From: Pseudomonas sp. SG20056
GTDB lineage: Bacteria > Pseudomonadota > Gammaproteobacteria > Pseudomonadales > Pseudomonadaceae
Assembly (NCBI RefSeq): GCF_031764535.1
Contig: NZ_CP134499.1
Coordinates: 1,550,001 to 1,614,000, forward strand
Length of the DNA stretch: 64,000 nucleotides
Direction of reading: 5' to 3'
Shown: piece by piece, positions 19,576 to 29,172 of the stretch
How positions within the stretch are numbered: the stretch's first letter is position 1
Layout: every line of letters starts with the position of its first letter
Notes under the pieces: model-generated
What the model saw: only the letters and a program-made list of their open reading frames with translations
Told to the model about the DNA's origin: nothing
The model's database searches: none
Position numbers and translations under genes: made by a program

Positions 19576-19603
19576 CTTGAAATCCGGTTGAGTAGCCACA
19601 TTT
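19576..19603 (+). promoter_or_regulatory. Sigma-32 heat-shock promoter of ibpA
   Basis: CTTGAAA (19576-19582) and CCACATTT (19596-19603) are 13 bases apart, agreeing with the sigma-32 consensus CTTGAAA-N13-CCCCATNT except for one base. It gives a leader of about 60 nt. Confidence 0.85.
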
Positions 19604-19610
19604 TTAGTTA

Positions 19611-19672
19611 TGCGGGATGCCGAAGTCGGGTCTCGCGATTAACCACTCGCTGAATTTCAGGAGATTTACATC
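19611..19672 (+). ncRNA. Candidate ROSE-like RNA thermometer in the ibpA leader
   Basis: The leader is of suitable length, and TCGCT (19647-19651, fits the UYGCU anti-Shine-Dalgarno signature) immediately precedes the CAGGAG ribosome site, which can fold back as CTGA-ATT-TCAG. Pseudomonas ibpA genes are known to carry such elements. The fold was judged by eye. Confidence 0.55.
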
Positions 19673-20116
19673 ATGAGCACTGCATTTTCCATGACCCCAC
19701 TGTTCCGTCAGTCCGTTGGCTTCGACCGTTTCAATGACCTGTTCGAGTCGGCCATGCGCAATGAGTCGGGTAGCAGCTACCCACCCTACAACGTCGAGAA
19801 ATATGCCGACGACCAATACCGCATCGTAGTCGCGGCGGCGGGCTTCCAGGAAGACGACCTTGAGTTGCAGGTCGAGCGCGGCGTACTGACCGTCACTGGT
19901 GGCAAACGTGATACCAGCGCCGAGAACGTCACTTACCTGTACCAGGGCATCGCCCAGCGTGCCTTCAAGCTGTCGTTCCGCTTGGCCGACCATATCGAAG
20001 TCAAGTCCGCCAGCCTGGTCAACGGCTTGCTGAATATCGACCTGGTGCGCATCGTGCCGGAAGAGGCCAAGGCCAAGCGAATCCCGATTGGTGCGGGCCG
20101 CGTGCTGCAGAGCTAA
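19673..20116 (+). CDS. ibpA: Small heat-shock protein IbpA (Hsp20)
   Basis: An ATP-independent holdase that binds unfolding proteins and passes them to DnaK/ClpB. 147 aa with the usual layout: N-terminal arm ending near residue 35, alpha-crystallin domain at ~36-126 (PPYNVEKYADDQYRIVVAAAGF, then GVLTVTGGKR), and a C-terminal tail with the IPI-type motif RIPIGAGR (I-x-I) needed for oligomer assembly. ATG 19673 follows CAGGAG. Controlled by the sigma-32 promoter and probably by an RNA thermometer, and closed by a bidirectional terminator. Confidence 0.95.
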   Translation: MSTAFSMTPLFRQSVGFDRFNDLFESAMRNESGSSYPPYNVEKYADDQYRIVVAAAGFQEDDLELQVERGVLTVTGGKRDTSAENVTYLYQGIAQRAFKLSFRLADHIEVKSASLVNGLLNIDLVRIVPEEAKAKRIPIGAGRVLQS

Positions 20117-20134
20117 GTGCGCTGCGTGTGATCT

Positions 20135-20164
20135 ACAAGGGCACCTGCGGGTGCCCTTGTTGTT
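20135..20164. terminator. Bidirectional intrinsic terminator
   Basis: ACAAGGGCACC-TGCG-GGTGCCCTTGT is a perfect stem with TTGTTTT on the plus side and A/G-rich sequence on the other. It serves the convergent ibpA and PAS-GGDEF-EAL genes. Confidence 0.88.
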
Positions 20165-23100
20165 TTACAGAGGCGCCGGTATGCGGTTGTCGTGTAGCAA
20201 CTGGCGGAACTGCTGCAGTGGCACCGGCCGGCTGAACAGGTAGCCCTGGTAGTGATGACAGCCCTGTTGCTGGAGAAACTCCAACTGGTCGATCTGTTCG
20301 ACGCCTTCGGCAATCATGCCCAAGCCCAGGCTGCGCGCCATGGCGACGATGGCGCGGATGATTTCCGCATCGTTGGCGTCCAGAGTGGCGTCGCGCACGA
20401 ACGACTGGTCGATCTTCAGTACATCCACCGGCAGGCGTTTGAGGTAGGTCAGCGAACTGTAGCCGGTGCCGAAGTCGTCCATGGCGAAGGTTACGCCGTG
20501 GCGCTTGAGGCGATTCATCTTGGCGATGGTGTCGTCGATGTTCTGGATCACGATGCCTTCGGTGATCTCCAGCTTGAGCATGTGCGGCGGCAGGTGGCTG
20601 CTGGCCAGGCTGGTTTCCACCAGCTCGACAAAATCATTCTGGCGGAACTGCCGTGGGCTGATATTCACGCACAGGCTGAATTGCGTAGCGTTGATCATGC
20701 CCTGCTCAAGCAGCTGGGCGCAGGCGTGGCAAGCTTCGGCGAGCACCCAGCCACCGACTTCGAGAATCAGTCCGCTTTCTTCGAGCACATGGATAAACAG
20801 CGCCGGTGATTGCGCGCCCAGTGTCGGATGCATCCAGCGCAGCAGGGCTTCGGTGCCAATGATCTGGTTGTTGCGCGCATCCACCTGGGGCTGAAAGTGC
20901 AGCTCGAACTCGCCCCGGGCGAGCGCCAGGCGCAGGTCGTTTTCCAGGCGCAGGCGTTCGCTAGCGGCTTTCTGCATGGTGTTGCGGAACAGTTGGATGC
21001 AGTTGCGCCCGGAGTCCTTGGCCCGGTAGAGGGCGATATCAGCGCGTTTGAGCAGATCCGAAGGGGTGTCGCCATGATCGGGAATCAGGGCAATACCGAT
21101 GCTCGGAGTGACTTGCAGTTGATGGCCGTCGAGCAGCATGGGTTCGGCGAGCAGGTGACGCAGCTTTTCCGCCAGGGCGCGGACCTGCTGGACCACTTTC
21201 GAGCGTTTGCCTTCCAGGCCGGAAATCAGCACGACAAACTCGTCACCGCCCAGGCGCGCCACGGTGTCTTCCTGGCGCACGCTGGCTTCCAGGCGTGCGG
21301 TGACCAGCTTGAGCACCGCATCACCGACCGGGTGGCCAAGTGAGTCATTGATGTGTTTGAAGTGGTCGAGGTCGATAAACAGCAGAGCGCCGCGCAGTTC
21401 ATGGCGTTTGAGCAGGGATATCTGCTGCGTCAGGCGGTCAAGCAACAGGGCGCGGTTGGGCAGGTTGGTCAGCGAGTCGTGGTAGGCCAGATGCTGCACC
21501 TGGGCCTGGGCTTCCTTGAGCTCGCTGATATCGCGGGCGGTGAGCAGTAGGCAGGGCGTGTCGTTGAGTTCGATGGGTTCAACCGACACCTCGACCAGCT
21601 TGACCGTGCCGTCGCGGTGCTTGCCATGCATTTCCATGTGGTAGACATGACCGTCGCGCTGCAGCCGCTGGATCATCGCGTCACGCTCAGCCATATCAGC
21701 CCAGACATTGAGCTCCATGGCGCTACGGCCGATCACCTCGTCAGGGCTGTAGCCGGTTAGGCGGCCGAAGCCTTCGTTGACTTCGATATAGCGACCGCTG
21801 TCGCGTTCGGTAATGGTGATGGCGTCGGGGCTGGAGTGGAACGCCAGGGCGAACTTTTCCTGGCTGGCCTGCAGCTCGGCCTGGGCTTTCTGCCGTTCGC
21901 TGATGTCGCGGAAGGTGGTGAGGATGCAGCGCTGGTTATTCAGCAGCATGGGCCTGGAGGAAACTACGCAGGTGATCACTCGGCCCTGTTTGTCGAGGTA
22001 GTCCGCCACTTCGTTATGCAGGCTGTGGTCGCGTTCGAGCTTTTCGTACAGCGCGGCCCGCACCTCGAGGTCCGCCCAGAAATTCAGCTCAGTCATCCGC
22101 CGGCCGATGATTTCCTCGGGTTGCCAGCCGAAGGTCTGGCTGAAGCTCGTGTTGATTTCCGTGGCCACACCGTCCGGCAGGGTGGTCAGGGCGACGGGGT
22201 CGGGGCTGGCCTGGAATAAACTGGCAAATTTCTCCTCTGAGGCGGCCAGGCTCTGTTCGCGGCGCACCCGCTCAGTGATGTCGATAAGAATGCCGGCCAT
22301 GCGCTCGGGTTTACCGTCGGTGTCGCGGTAGAGCTTGGCGGTGCTTTCCAGATAATGCACTTCCTGGTTGGCGTACACCGCGCGGTAGGTGACCTGGTAA
22401 TCCTCGGTCAGGCCCTGCGCCAGGTTGTTGAAGTGCTTGCGCATGGCGTGGCGGTCTTCCAGCGGGACAAAGCTGAAGAACTTGCGAAAATCGTCATGGA
22501 AAGGCTCGTCCGCCAGGCCGTGCAGTTTTGAGGCGCGGGCTGAGCCGAACAGCATGTTGCTGGGAATGTGCCAGTCCCAGGTGCCGAGGTCGGCCGAGTC
22601 CAGAGCCAGGTTCAGGCGCTCCTGACTGTCGTGCAGGGCGTGCTCCTGCTGGCGTTGCTGGGTGATATCACGCAGCGACAGAACCAGGCAGGGGGTGCCG
22701 CCCAAAAGTATTTCGCCGCCAAACAGCAGGTTCCTGCGAATGCTGCCGTCGCGATGGTAGAGCGGTACTTCCAGGCCGTTGAGGGTGTTGCTTTTGATCG
22801 CATCCATCATCCGTTGGCGATCTTTGAGGCAGGCCCAGATACCCATTTCCAGCGAGGTGCGGCCCAGGGTTTGTTCGCTGGTCCAGCCAAATTGTCGCTC
22901 GAAGCCCGCGTTTATCTCGATAAAGCGCCCGGTGGATTTCTCGGTGATGACCACTGCATCGGGGCTGTAGTTGAAGGCCTGGGCGAACTTTTCCTCACTG
23001 CTGCGCAGCGCCTGTTCGCGGGCTTGCTGGCTGGTTATGTCGCGGATGACGCCAATAACACGCTGTTTGCCGTCGGCATCCAGCTGCAGGCTGCCGCTGA

Positions 23101-23464
23101 TTTCCAGCCAGTGCAGGCTGCCGTCCGGCCAGCGAATGCGGTGGCGAAAAGCGCGGTTACTTGGGTTGCCGGCCAGCAGTTGTTCAAACAGGCGCAGAAT
23201 ATCTGGGCGGTCTTCCTCGGGAATCAGCTCGATATAGTCGATGCGCTTTTGCAGCGGCAGCTTGGGGTCGAGGCCGAACAGCGCCTGGGCGCCGCGTGAC
23301 CAGCTGACGCGGCCACTTTCGATGTCCCAATACCAGGTGCCCAGTTTGGCGCCGTTGAGGGCGCGCAATAGGCGCGGGGCATCGTTCCAGGTGCTTTCGA
23401 ATTCGGCAGGATCCAGAGCCGGGATAAACGGCAGTGGCGGACGGCGATCACTGGATTTAGCCAC
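20165..23464 (-). CDS. Five-PAS GGDEF-EAL cyclic di-GMP protein
   Basis: About 1099 aa with no membrane segment, so likely cytoplasmic. Five PAS(-PAC) modules occur in series (roughly 35-145, 155-270, 280-400, 405-520, 530-645), then a GGDEF domain (~655-820; RLGGDEFVVLISG intact) and an EAL domain (~835-1090; TEALLRW, ITEG and DDFGTGYSSL intact). Both catalytic signatures are present, so it may both make and degrade c-di-GMP; many such tandem proteins use only one. GTG at 23464 was chosen because AGGA sits about 10 bases upstream; TTG at 23470 is the alternative. No partner is encoded next to it. Confidence 0.93.
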   Translation of the reverse strand: MAKSSDRRPPLPFIPALDPAEFESTWNDAPRLLRALNGAKLGTWYWDIESGRVSWSRGAQALFGLDPKLPLQKRIDYIELIPEEDRPDILRLFEQLLAGNPSNRAFRHRIRWPDGSLHWLEISGSLQLDADGKQRVIGVIRDITSQQAREQALRSSEEKFAQAFNYSPDAVVITEKSTGRFIEINAGFERQFGWTSEQTLGRTSLEMGIWACLKDRQRMMDAIKSNTLNGLEVPLYHRDGSIRRNLLFGGEILLGGTPCLVLSLRDITQQRQQEHALHDSQERLNLALDSADLGTWDWHIPSNMLFGSARASKLHGLADEPFHDDFRKFFSFVPLEDRHAMRKHFNNLAQGLTEDYQVTYRAVYANQEVHYLESTAKLYRDTDGKPERMAGILIDITERVRREQSLAASEEKFASLFQASPDPVALTTLPDGVATEINTSFSQTFGWQPEEIIGRRMTELNFWADLEVRAALYEKLERDHSLHNEVADYLDKQGRVITCVVSSRPMLLNNQRCILTTFRDISERQKAQAELQASQEKFALAFHSSPDAITITERDSGRYIEVNEGFGRLTGYSPDEVIGRSAMELNVWADMAERDAMIQRLQRDGHVYHMEMHGKHRDGTVKLVEVSVEPIELNDTPCLLLTARDISELKEAQAQVQHLAYHDSLTNLPNRALLLDRLTQQISLLKRHELRGALLFIDLDHFKHINDSLGHPVGDAVLKLVTARLEASVRQEDTVARLGGDEFVVLISGLEGKRSKVVQQVRALAEKLRHLLAEPMLLDGHQLQVTPSIGIALIPDHGDTPSDLLKRADIALYRAKDSGRNCIQLFRNTMQKAASERLRLENDLRLALARGEFELHFQPQVDARNNQIIGTEALLRWMHPTLGAQSPALFIHVLEESGLILEVGGWVLAEACHACAQLLEQGMINATQFSLCVNISPRQFRQNDFVELVETSLASSHLPPHMLKLEITEGIVIQNIDDTIAKMNRLKRHGVTFAMDDFGTGYSSLTYLKRLPVDVLKIDQSFVRDATLDANDAEIIRAIVAMARSLGLGMIAEGVEQIDQLEFLQQQGCHHYQGYLFSRPVPLQQFRQLLHDNRIPAPL

Positions 23465-23567
23465 GACCAACTCTTCCTTTGTATGCGTGGGTTTCCTGGT
23501 CGCTGGCTGAGCAACGGGGCTGAGTCATGCAGAAACCTTTCTTATCGTTATAAGCCCACGTTAGCCC

Positions 23568-24461
23568 TTAGTCGCTGGCCATTGCAAGGCCATCACGCTG
23601 GGCATCCAGCAGGTTCATAAAGGCCCGCGCAGCGTTGGAAAGGGTGCGCTCAGTGTGGCTGATATAGCCCAGCTGACGGGTCAGCTGGATGCCCGGTAAT
23701 GGCAGGCGCGCGACCTGATCATCGAGCATGGTGCGCGGTAGGACGCTCCAGGCCAGGCCGATGGAAACCATCATCTTGATGGTCTCCAGGTAGTTGGTGC
23801 TCATGGCGATATTCGGCATGAGGCCCTGGGCCTCGAACAGGCGCCGCACGATGTGGTGAGTAAAGGTGTTGCCGCCGGGAAAGACTGCAGGGTGATGCGC
23901 CACATCGGCCAGGCTGATGACTTGGCTGCGTGCCAGCGGGTGCTCGGGAGCGGCAACGAAATCCAGCGGGTCGTCCCACACGGCCACGGCATGCACCGGC
24001 TCGCGGGTTTCCGGGGCCAGGGTGATTACCGCTAGCTCAGCGCGGCCATGCAGCACTTCTTCATAAGCCACCTCGGAGTCGAGAAACTGGATATCCAGCG
24101 CCACCTGAGGGTGCGCGCGGGTAAAGGCGCGCAGCAGCGGTGGCAAGCGGTGCAGACCAATGTGGTGGCTGGTGGCCAGGGTCAGGCGACCGCTGATCTC
24201 GCCATTCAGGTTGGTCAATGCGCGGCGCGTATCATCGAGCACATTGAGTATCTGGTAGGCCCGCGGCAGCAGGGCGCGGCCGGCCTCGGTCAGGCTGACT
24301 TCGCGGCCCAGGCGGTCGAACAGGCGCACATTGAGCTGTTGCTCCAGGCTGGCGATGCGTTTGCTGACCGCTGGCTGGGTCAGGTGCAGGCGTTCAGCTG
24401 CCTCGGAGAAGCTGCCCAGCTCGGCGATGGCGATAAAGGCATTGAGGGTGGCGAGATCCAT
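23568..24461 (-). CDS. LysR-type transcriptional regulator
   Basis: A 297-aa LTTR: winged helix at residues 1-60 (FSEAAERLHLTQPAVSKRIASLE), linker helix, and a periplasmic-binding-like effector domain (90-295). It is divergent from leuC, with a T-N11-A dyad in the shared region, the classic arrangement for autoregulation and control of the neighbouring operon. In P. aeruginosa a LysR gene occupies the same place next to leuC. Whether it controls leucine synthesis is an inference from position only. Confidence 0.93.
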   Translation of the reverse strand: MDLATLNAFIAIAELGSFSEAAERLHLTQPAVSKRIASLEQQLNVRLFDRLGREVSLTEAGRALLPRAYQILNVLDDTRRALTNLNGEISGRLTLATSHHIGLHRLPPLLRAFTRAHPQVALDIQFLDSEVAYEEVLHGRAELAVITLAPETREPVHAVAVWDDPLDFVAAPEHPLARSQVISLADVAHHPAVFPGGNTFTHHIVRRLFEAQGLMPNIAMSTNYLETIKMMVSIGLAWSVLPRTMLDDQVARLPLPGIQLTRQLGYISHTERTLSNAARAFMNLLDAQRDGLAMASD

Positions 24462-24516
24462 AGGGCTGCTCCTGACGGTTGGTGGCGTGCAGTGTGCGTA
24501 ACTTAAGCGTGCTTGT

Positions 24517-24531
24517 ATTCCATCAGGGAAT
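24517..24531. promoter_or_regulatory. T-N11-A dyad, likely LysR operator
   Basis: ATTCC-ATCAG-GGAAT is a perfect inverted repeat containing the LysR-type T-N11-A core (T at 24518, A at 24530). It lies ~55 bases upstream of the regulator start and just upstream of the leuC promoter. Confidence 0.6.
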
Positions 24532-24553
24532 GCTTTGAATGAAAAATATGAAT

Positions 24554-24582
24554 TTGAGTAATTTAATGCAAGCCCATAGGAT
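24554..24582 (+). promoter_or_regulatory. Sigma-70 promoter of leuC
   Basis: TTGAGT (24554-24559) and TAGGAT (24577-24582) are separated by 17 bases. The -35 box is 22 bases after the LysR dyad, a fitting position for an activator. No leader peptide with leucine codons is visible before leuC. Confidence 0.6.
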
Positions 24583-24643
24583 TACCCCATAAGCCAAAGG
24601 GCTATTTGCCCAGGCATAGAAACAGGTTGATGAGGGAAAGCTG

Positions 24644-26071
24644 ATGGCCGGCAAAACGCTGTACGACAAGCTCTGGGAAATGCACGAAGTGAAGCGCCGC
24701 GACGATGGCTCGTCGCTGATCTACATCGACCGGCATATCCTCCACGAAGTGACCTCGCCCCAGGCCTTTGAGGGCTTGCGTCTGGCCGGGCGCAAACCGT
24801 GGCGCATCGACGCCAACATCGCCACTCCGGATCACAACGTGCCGACCACCAAAGCCGAGCGTCAGGGCGGCCTGGAAGCCATTGCCGATGAAGTGTCGCG
24901 GATTCAGGTGCAAACCCTGGATGAGAACTGCGATGACTTCGGCATCCTCGAATTCAAGATGAACGACATCCGTCAGGGAATTGTTCACGTGGTTGGCCCA
25001 GAGCAGGGCGCGACCTTGCCGGGCATGACCGTGGTCTGCGGCGACTCGCACACTTCGACCCACGGTGCATTCGGCGCGCTGGCCCATGGCATCGGCACCT
25101 CTGAGGTCGAGCACGTGCTCGCCACCCAGTGCCTGGTGGCCAAGAAGATGAAAAATATGCAGGTGCTGGTCGAAGGCAAGCTGCCGTTCGGCGTGACTGC
25201 TAAAGACATCGTACTGGCCGTGATCGGCAAGATCGGCACCGCTGGCGGCAACGGCCATGCACTGGAATTCGCTGGCAGCGCGATTCGCGATCTGTCCCTG
25301 GAAGGGCGCATGACCATCTGCAACATGTCCATCGAAGCCGGTGCCCGCGTAGGTCTGGTGGCGGTCGACGAGAAAACCATCGCCTACGTCGAAGGACGCC
25401 CGTTCGCGCCCAAGGGCAGTGATTGGGACAAGGCTGTGGAGCAGTGGCAGGACCTGGTTTCCGATGCCGATGCAGTGTTCGACACAGTGGTCGAACTGAA
25501 AGCTGAAGACATCAAGCCGCAAGTCAGCTGGGGTACTTCGCCGGAAATGGTTCTGGCTGTGGATCAGAACGTGCCGGACCCGGCTGCTGAAAACGATCCG
25601 GTGAAGAAGGACTCGATCATCCGCGCCCTTAAATACATGGGGCTGACCGCTAACCAAGCGATCACCGATATCCAGTTAGATCGTGTATTTATCGGCTCCT
25701 GCACCAACTCGCGCATCGAAGACCTGCGCGCCGCTGCTGAAGTGGCCAAGGGTCGTAAGGTCGCCAGCACCATCAAGCAGGCGATGGTGGTGCCAGGTTC
25801 CGGTCTGGTCAAAGCCCAGGCGGAACAGGAAGGTTTGCACCACATCTTTATCGAGGCCGGCTTTGAGTGGCGCGAGCCCGGCTGCTCCATGTGCCTGGCG
25901 ATGAACCCGGACAAGCTGGGCAGTGGCGAGCATTGCGCGTCCACCTCCAACCGCAACTTCGAAGGCCGGCAGGGCGCCGGTGGGCGTACTCACCTGGTCA
26001 GCCCGGCGATGGCCGCCGCCGCTGCGGTGACCGGTCGTTTTATCGATGTACGCGAATTGATCCAGGCCTAA
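24644..26071 (+). CDS. leuC: 3-isopropylmalate dehydratase large subunit
   Basis: With LeuD isomerises 2-isopropylmalate to 3-isopropylmalate in leucine synthesis. It is an aconitase-type protein; the 4Fe-4S ligands are Cys353 (FIGSCTNSR), Cys414 and Cys417 (EPGCSMC). GDSHTSTHG and RNFEGRQG are intact. 475 aa. ATG 24644 follows GAGGGAAAG. leuD starts 10 bases after the stop, giving a leuCDB operon. Confidence 0.98.
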   Translation: MAGKTLYDKLWEMHEVKRRDDGSSLIYIDRHILHEVTSPQAFEGLRLAGRKPWRIDANIATPDHNVPTTKAERQGGLEAIADEVSRIQVQTLDENCDDFGILEFKMNDIRQGIVHVVGPEQGATLPGMTVVCGDSHTSTHGAFGALAHGIGTSEVEHVLATQCLVAKKMKNMQVLVEGKLPFGVTAKDIVLAVIGKIGTAGGNGHALEFAGSAIRDLSLEGRMTICNMSIEAGARVGLVAVDEKTIAYVEGRPFAPKGSDWDKAVEQWQDLVSDADAVFDTVVELKAEDIKPQVSWGTSPEMVLAVDQNVPDPAAENDPVKKDSIIRALKYMGLTANQAITDIQLDRVFIGSCTNSRIEDLRAAAEVAKGRKVASTIKQAMVVPGSGLVKAQAEQEGLHHIFIEAGFEWREPGCSMCLAMNPDKLGSGEHCASTSNRNFEGRQGAGGRTHLVSPAMAAAAAVTGRFIDVRELIQA

Positions 26072-26081
26072 GGAGCTGACG

Positions 26082-26729
26082 ATGAAAGCCTTTACCCAAC
26101 ACACCGGCCTGGTTGCACCGCTCGATCGCGCCAACGTCGACACCGACCAGATCATCCCCAAGCAGTTCTTGAAGTCGATCAAGCGCACCGGCTTCGGCCC
26201 GAACCTGTTCGATGAGTGGCGCTACCACGATGTCGGCCAGCCGAATCAGGACAACTCCAAGCGCCCGGTGAATCAGGACTTCGTGCTGAACTTCCCGCGC
26301 TATCAGGGCGCCAGCGTGCTGCTGGCGCGGGAGAACTTTGGTTGTGGTTCGAGCCGCGAACACGCGCCTTGGGCGCTGGAAGAGTACGGTTTCCGCACCA
26401 TTATTGCGCCGAGCTTTGCCGATATCTTCTTCAACAACAGCTTCAAGAACGGCCTGCTGCCGATCATCCTCAAAGAAGACGAGGTCGATGCGCTTTTCCA
26501 GCAGGCCGAAGCCACTGTCGGTTATCAGCTGACTGTCGACCTGGTCGCGCAAACCGTGACCCGTCCGGATGGCGTGCAGTACAGCTTCGAGGTCGATGCC
26601 TTCCGCAAGCATTGCCTGCTCAATGGCCTGGACGATATCGGCCTGACCCTGCAGGACAGCGATGCGATCAAGGCCTTCGAGAACACTTACCAGCAGCGCA
26701 GCCCCTGGCTGTTCGGCGCCATCAAGTAA
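26082..26729 (+). CDS. leuD: 3-isopropylmalate dehydratase small subunit
   Basis: The swivel domain that completes LeuC. Signature residues are [14 protein letters not shown] at ~16-29 and [15 protein letters not shown] at ~84-98. 215 aa, normal size. AGGAG lies 7 bases before the ATG. It is 10 bases after leuC and 50 bases before leuB, supporting one transcript. Confidence 0.97.
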   Translation: MKAFTQHTGLVAPLDRANVDTDQIIPKQFLKSIKRTGFGPNLFDEWRYHDVGQPNQDNSKRPVNQDFVLNFPRYQGASVLLARENFGCGSSREHAPWALEEYGFRTIIAPSFADIFFNNSFKNGLLPIILKEDEVDALFQQAEATVGYQLTVDLVAQTVTRPDGVQYSFEVDAFRKHCLLNGLDDIGLTLQDSDAIKAFENTYQQRSPWLFGAIK

Positions 26730-26779
26730 TCAGCGGGCGAGTGCATCCGTCACTCGCCGATTAATGAGTTGAGAAAAGC

Positions 26780-27862
<1,083 letters not shown>

Positions 27863-27872
27863 TCTTCCTGGC

Positions 27873-27892
27873 CCGTCGGATATCTCCGACGG
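27873..27892. repeat. Perfect 20-base palindrome between leuB and asd
   Basis: CCGTCGGATATCTCCGACGG pairs with itself on both strands but has no T tract, so it is not a typical intrinsic terminator. It may be an attenuating hairpin or an operator for asd. Confidence 0.6.
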
Positions 27893-27916
27893 TCAGCTTA
27901 TATAGGTGTAGTGGTT

Positions 27917-29029
27917 ATGAAACGTGTAGGTCTGATCGGTTGGCGCGGCATGGTCGGTTCCGTGCTGATGCAACGCATGCTGGAAGAGCAGGATTTCGAC
28001 TTGATCGAGCCAGTGTTCTTCACCACCTCCAATGTCGGCGGCCAAGGCCCCGCTATTGGCAAGGAAACGGCACCCTTGAAGGACGCCTACAGCATTGACG
28101 AGCTGAAAAGCCTGGACGTGATTCTGACCTGCCAGGGTGGCGACTACACCAACGAAGTCTTCCCCAAACTGCGCGAAGCTGGCTGGCAGGGCTACTGGAT
28201 CGATGCCGCCTCGTCGCTGCGTATGGATGACAGCTCGGTCATCGTGCTCGACCCGGTCAACCGCAAGGTGATTGATCAGCAGCTGGATGCGGGCACCAAG
28301 AACTACATCGGCGGCAACTGCACCGTCAGCCTGATGCTGATGGCCCTGGGTGGTCTGTACGAAGCTGGCCTGGTCGAGTGGATGAGTGCCATGACCTATC
28401 AGGCGGCCAGCGGTGCTGGTGCGCAGAACATGCGTGAGCTGATCAAGCAAATGGGCGCGATCAACGCTTCCGTGGCTGAAGAACTGGCCGACCCGGCTAG
28501 CGCCATCCTGGATATCGACCGCAAAGTGGCCGAAGCCATGCGCGGTGAGTCGTTCCCGGTCGACAATTTCGGCGTGCCGCTGGCCGGCAGCCTGATTCCT
28601 TACATCGACAAGGAACTACCAAATGGGCAGAGCCGTGAAGAATGGAAGGGCCAGGCGGAAACCAACAAGATTCTCGGCCGCTTCAAGAACCCGATCCCGG
28701 TCGACGGTCTGTGCGTGCGCATCGGCGCCATGCGCTGCCACAGCCAGGCGCTGACCATTAAACTGAACAAGGATGTGCCGCTGTCGGACATCGAAGGTCT
28801 GATCAGCCAGCACAACCCTTGGGTCAAACTGGTGCCGAACCAGCGCGAAGCGAGCATCCGCGAACTGGGCCCGACTGCTGTAACCGGTACCCTGAGCGTG
28901 CCGGTTGGTCGTCTGCGTAAGCTCAACATGGGCTCGCAATACCTGGGCGCATTCACTGTTGGTGATCAGCTGCTGTGGGGCGCGGCCGAGCCGCTGCGGC
29001 GCATGCTGCGCATCCTGCTGGAGCGTTAA
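27917..29029 (+). CDS. asd: Aspartate-semialdehyde dehydrogenase
   Basis: Reduces aspartyl phosphate to aspartate semialdehyde for lysine, diaminopimelate, threonine and methionine synthesis. 370 aa, gram-negative type. Catalytic Cys135 in GGNCTVSLM equals E. coli C135; NADP-binding [11 protein letters not shown] is at the N terminus, and the [17 protein letters not shown] stretch is intact. ATG 27917 has AGGTG upstream. Essential in most bacteria because of cell-wall diaminopimelate. Confidence 0.97.
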   Translation: MKRVGLIGWRGMVGSVLMQRMLEEQDFDLIEPVFFTTSNVGGQGPAIGKETAPLKDAYSIDELKSLDVILTCQGGDYTNEVFPKLREAGWQGYWIDAASSLRMDDSSVIVLDPVNRKVIDQQLDAGTKNYIGGNCTVSLMLMALGGLYEAGLVEWMSAMTYQAASGAGAQNMRELIKQMGAINASVAEELADPASAILDIDRKVAEAMRGESFPVDNFGVPLAGSLIPYIDKELPNGQSREEWKGQAETNKILGRFKNPIPVDGLCVRIGAMRCHSQALTIKLNKDVPLSDIEGLISQHNPWVKLVPNQREASIRELGPTAVTGTLSVPVGRLRKLNMGSQYLGAFTVGDQLLWGAAEPLRRMLRILLER

Positions 29030-29076
29030 TCGCGCTGCGCTGATACGCAAGCACGCCGTCTAAAGGGGCGGGCTGT

Positions 29077-29104
29077 TGGACATTCGAGTCAAATCGAGCG
29101 TCCA
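29077..29104. repeat. Imperfect inverted repeat between the two asd genes
   Basis: TGGAC-A-TTCGA and TCGAG-C-GTCCA pair over 11 positions with one A-C mismatch around a GTCAAA loop. No T tract follows. It lies about 70 bases upstream of the Usg-like gene. Confidence 0.45.
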
Positions 29105-29172
29105 GTAGTCCGCTCCTTTGCATTTGGCGGGGGCAGCTATACAGTGCTGGGCTTATTTATTCGAGCCTTGCC

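Noticed and set aside
24462..24643. Leucine attenuator leader peptide before leuC
   Set aside because: No short frame with a run of leucine codons and no terminator hairpin occurs between the promoter and leuC.
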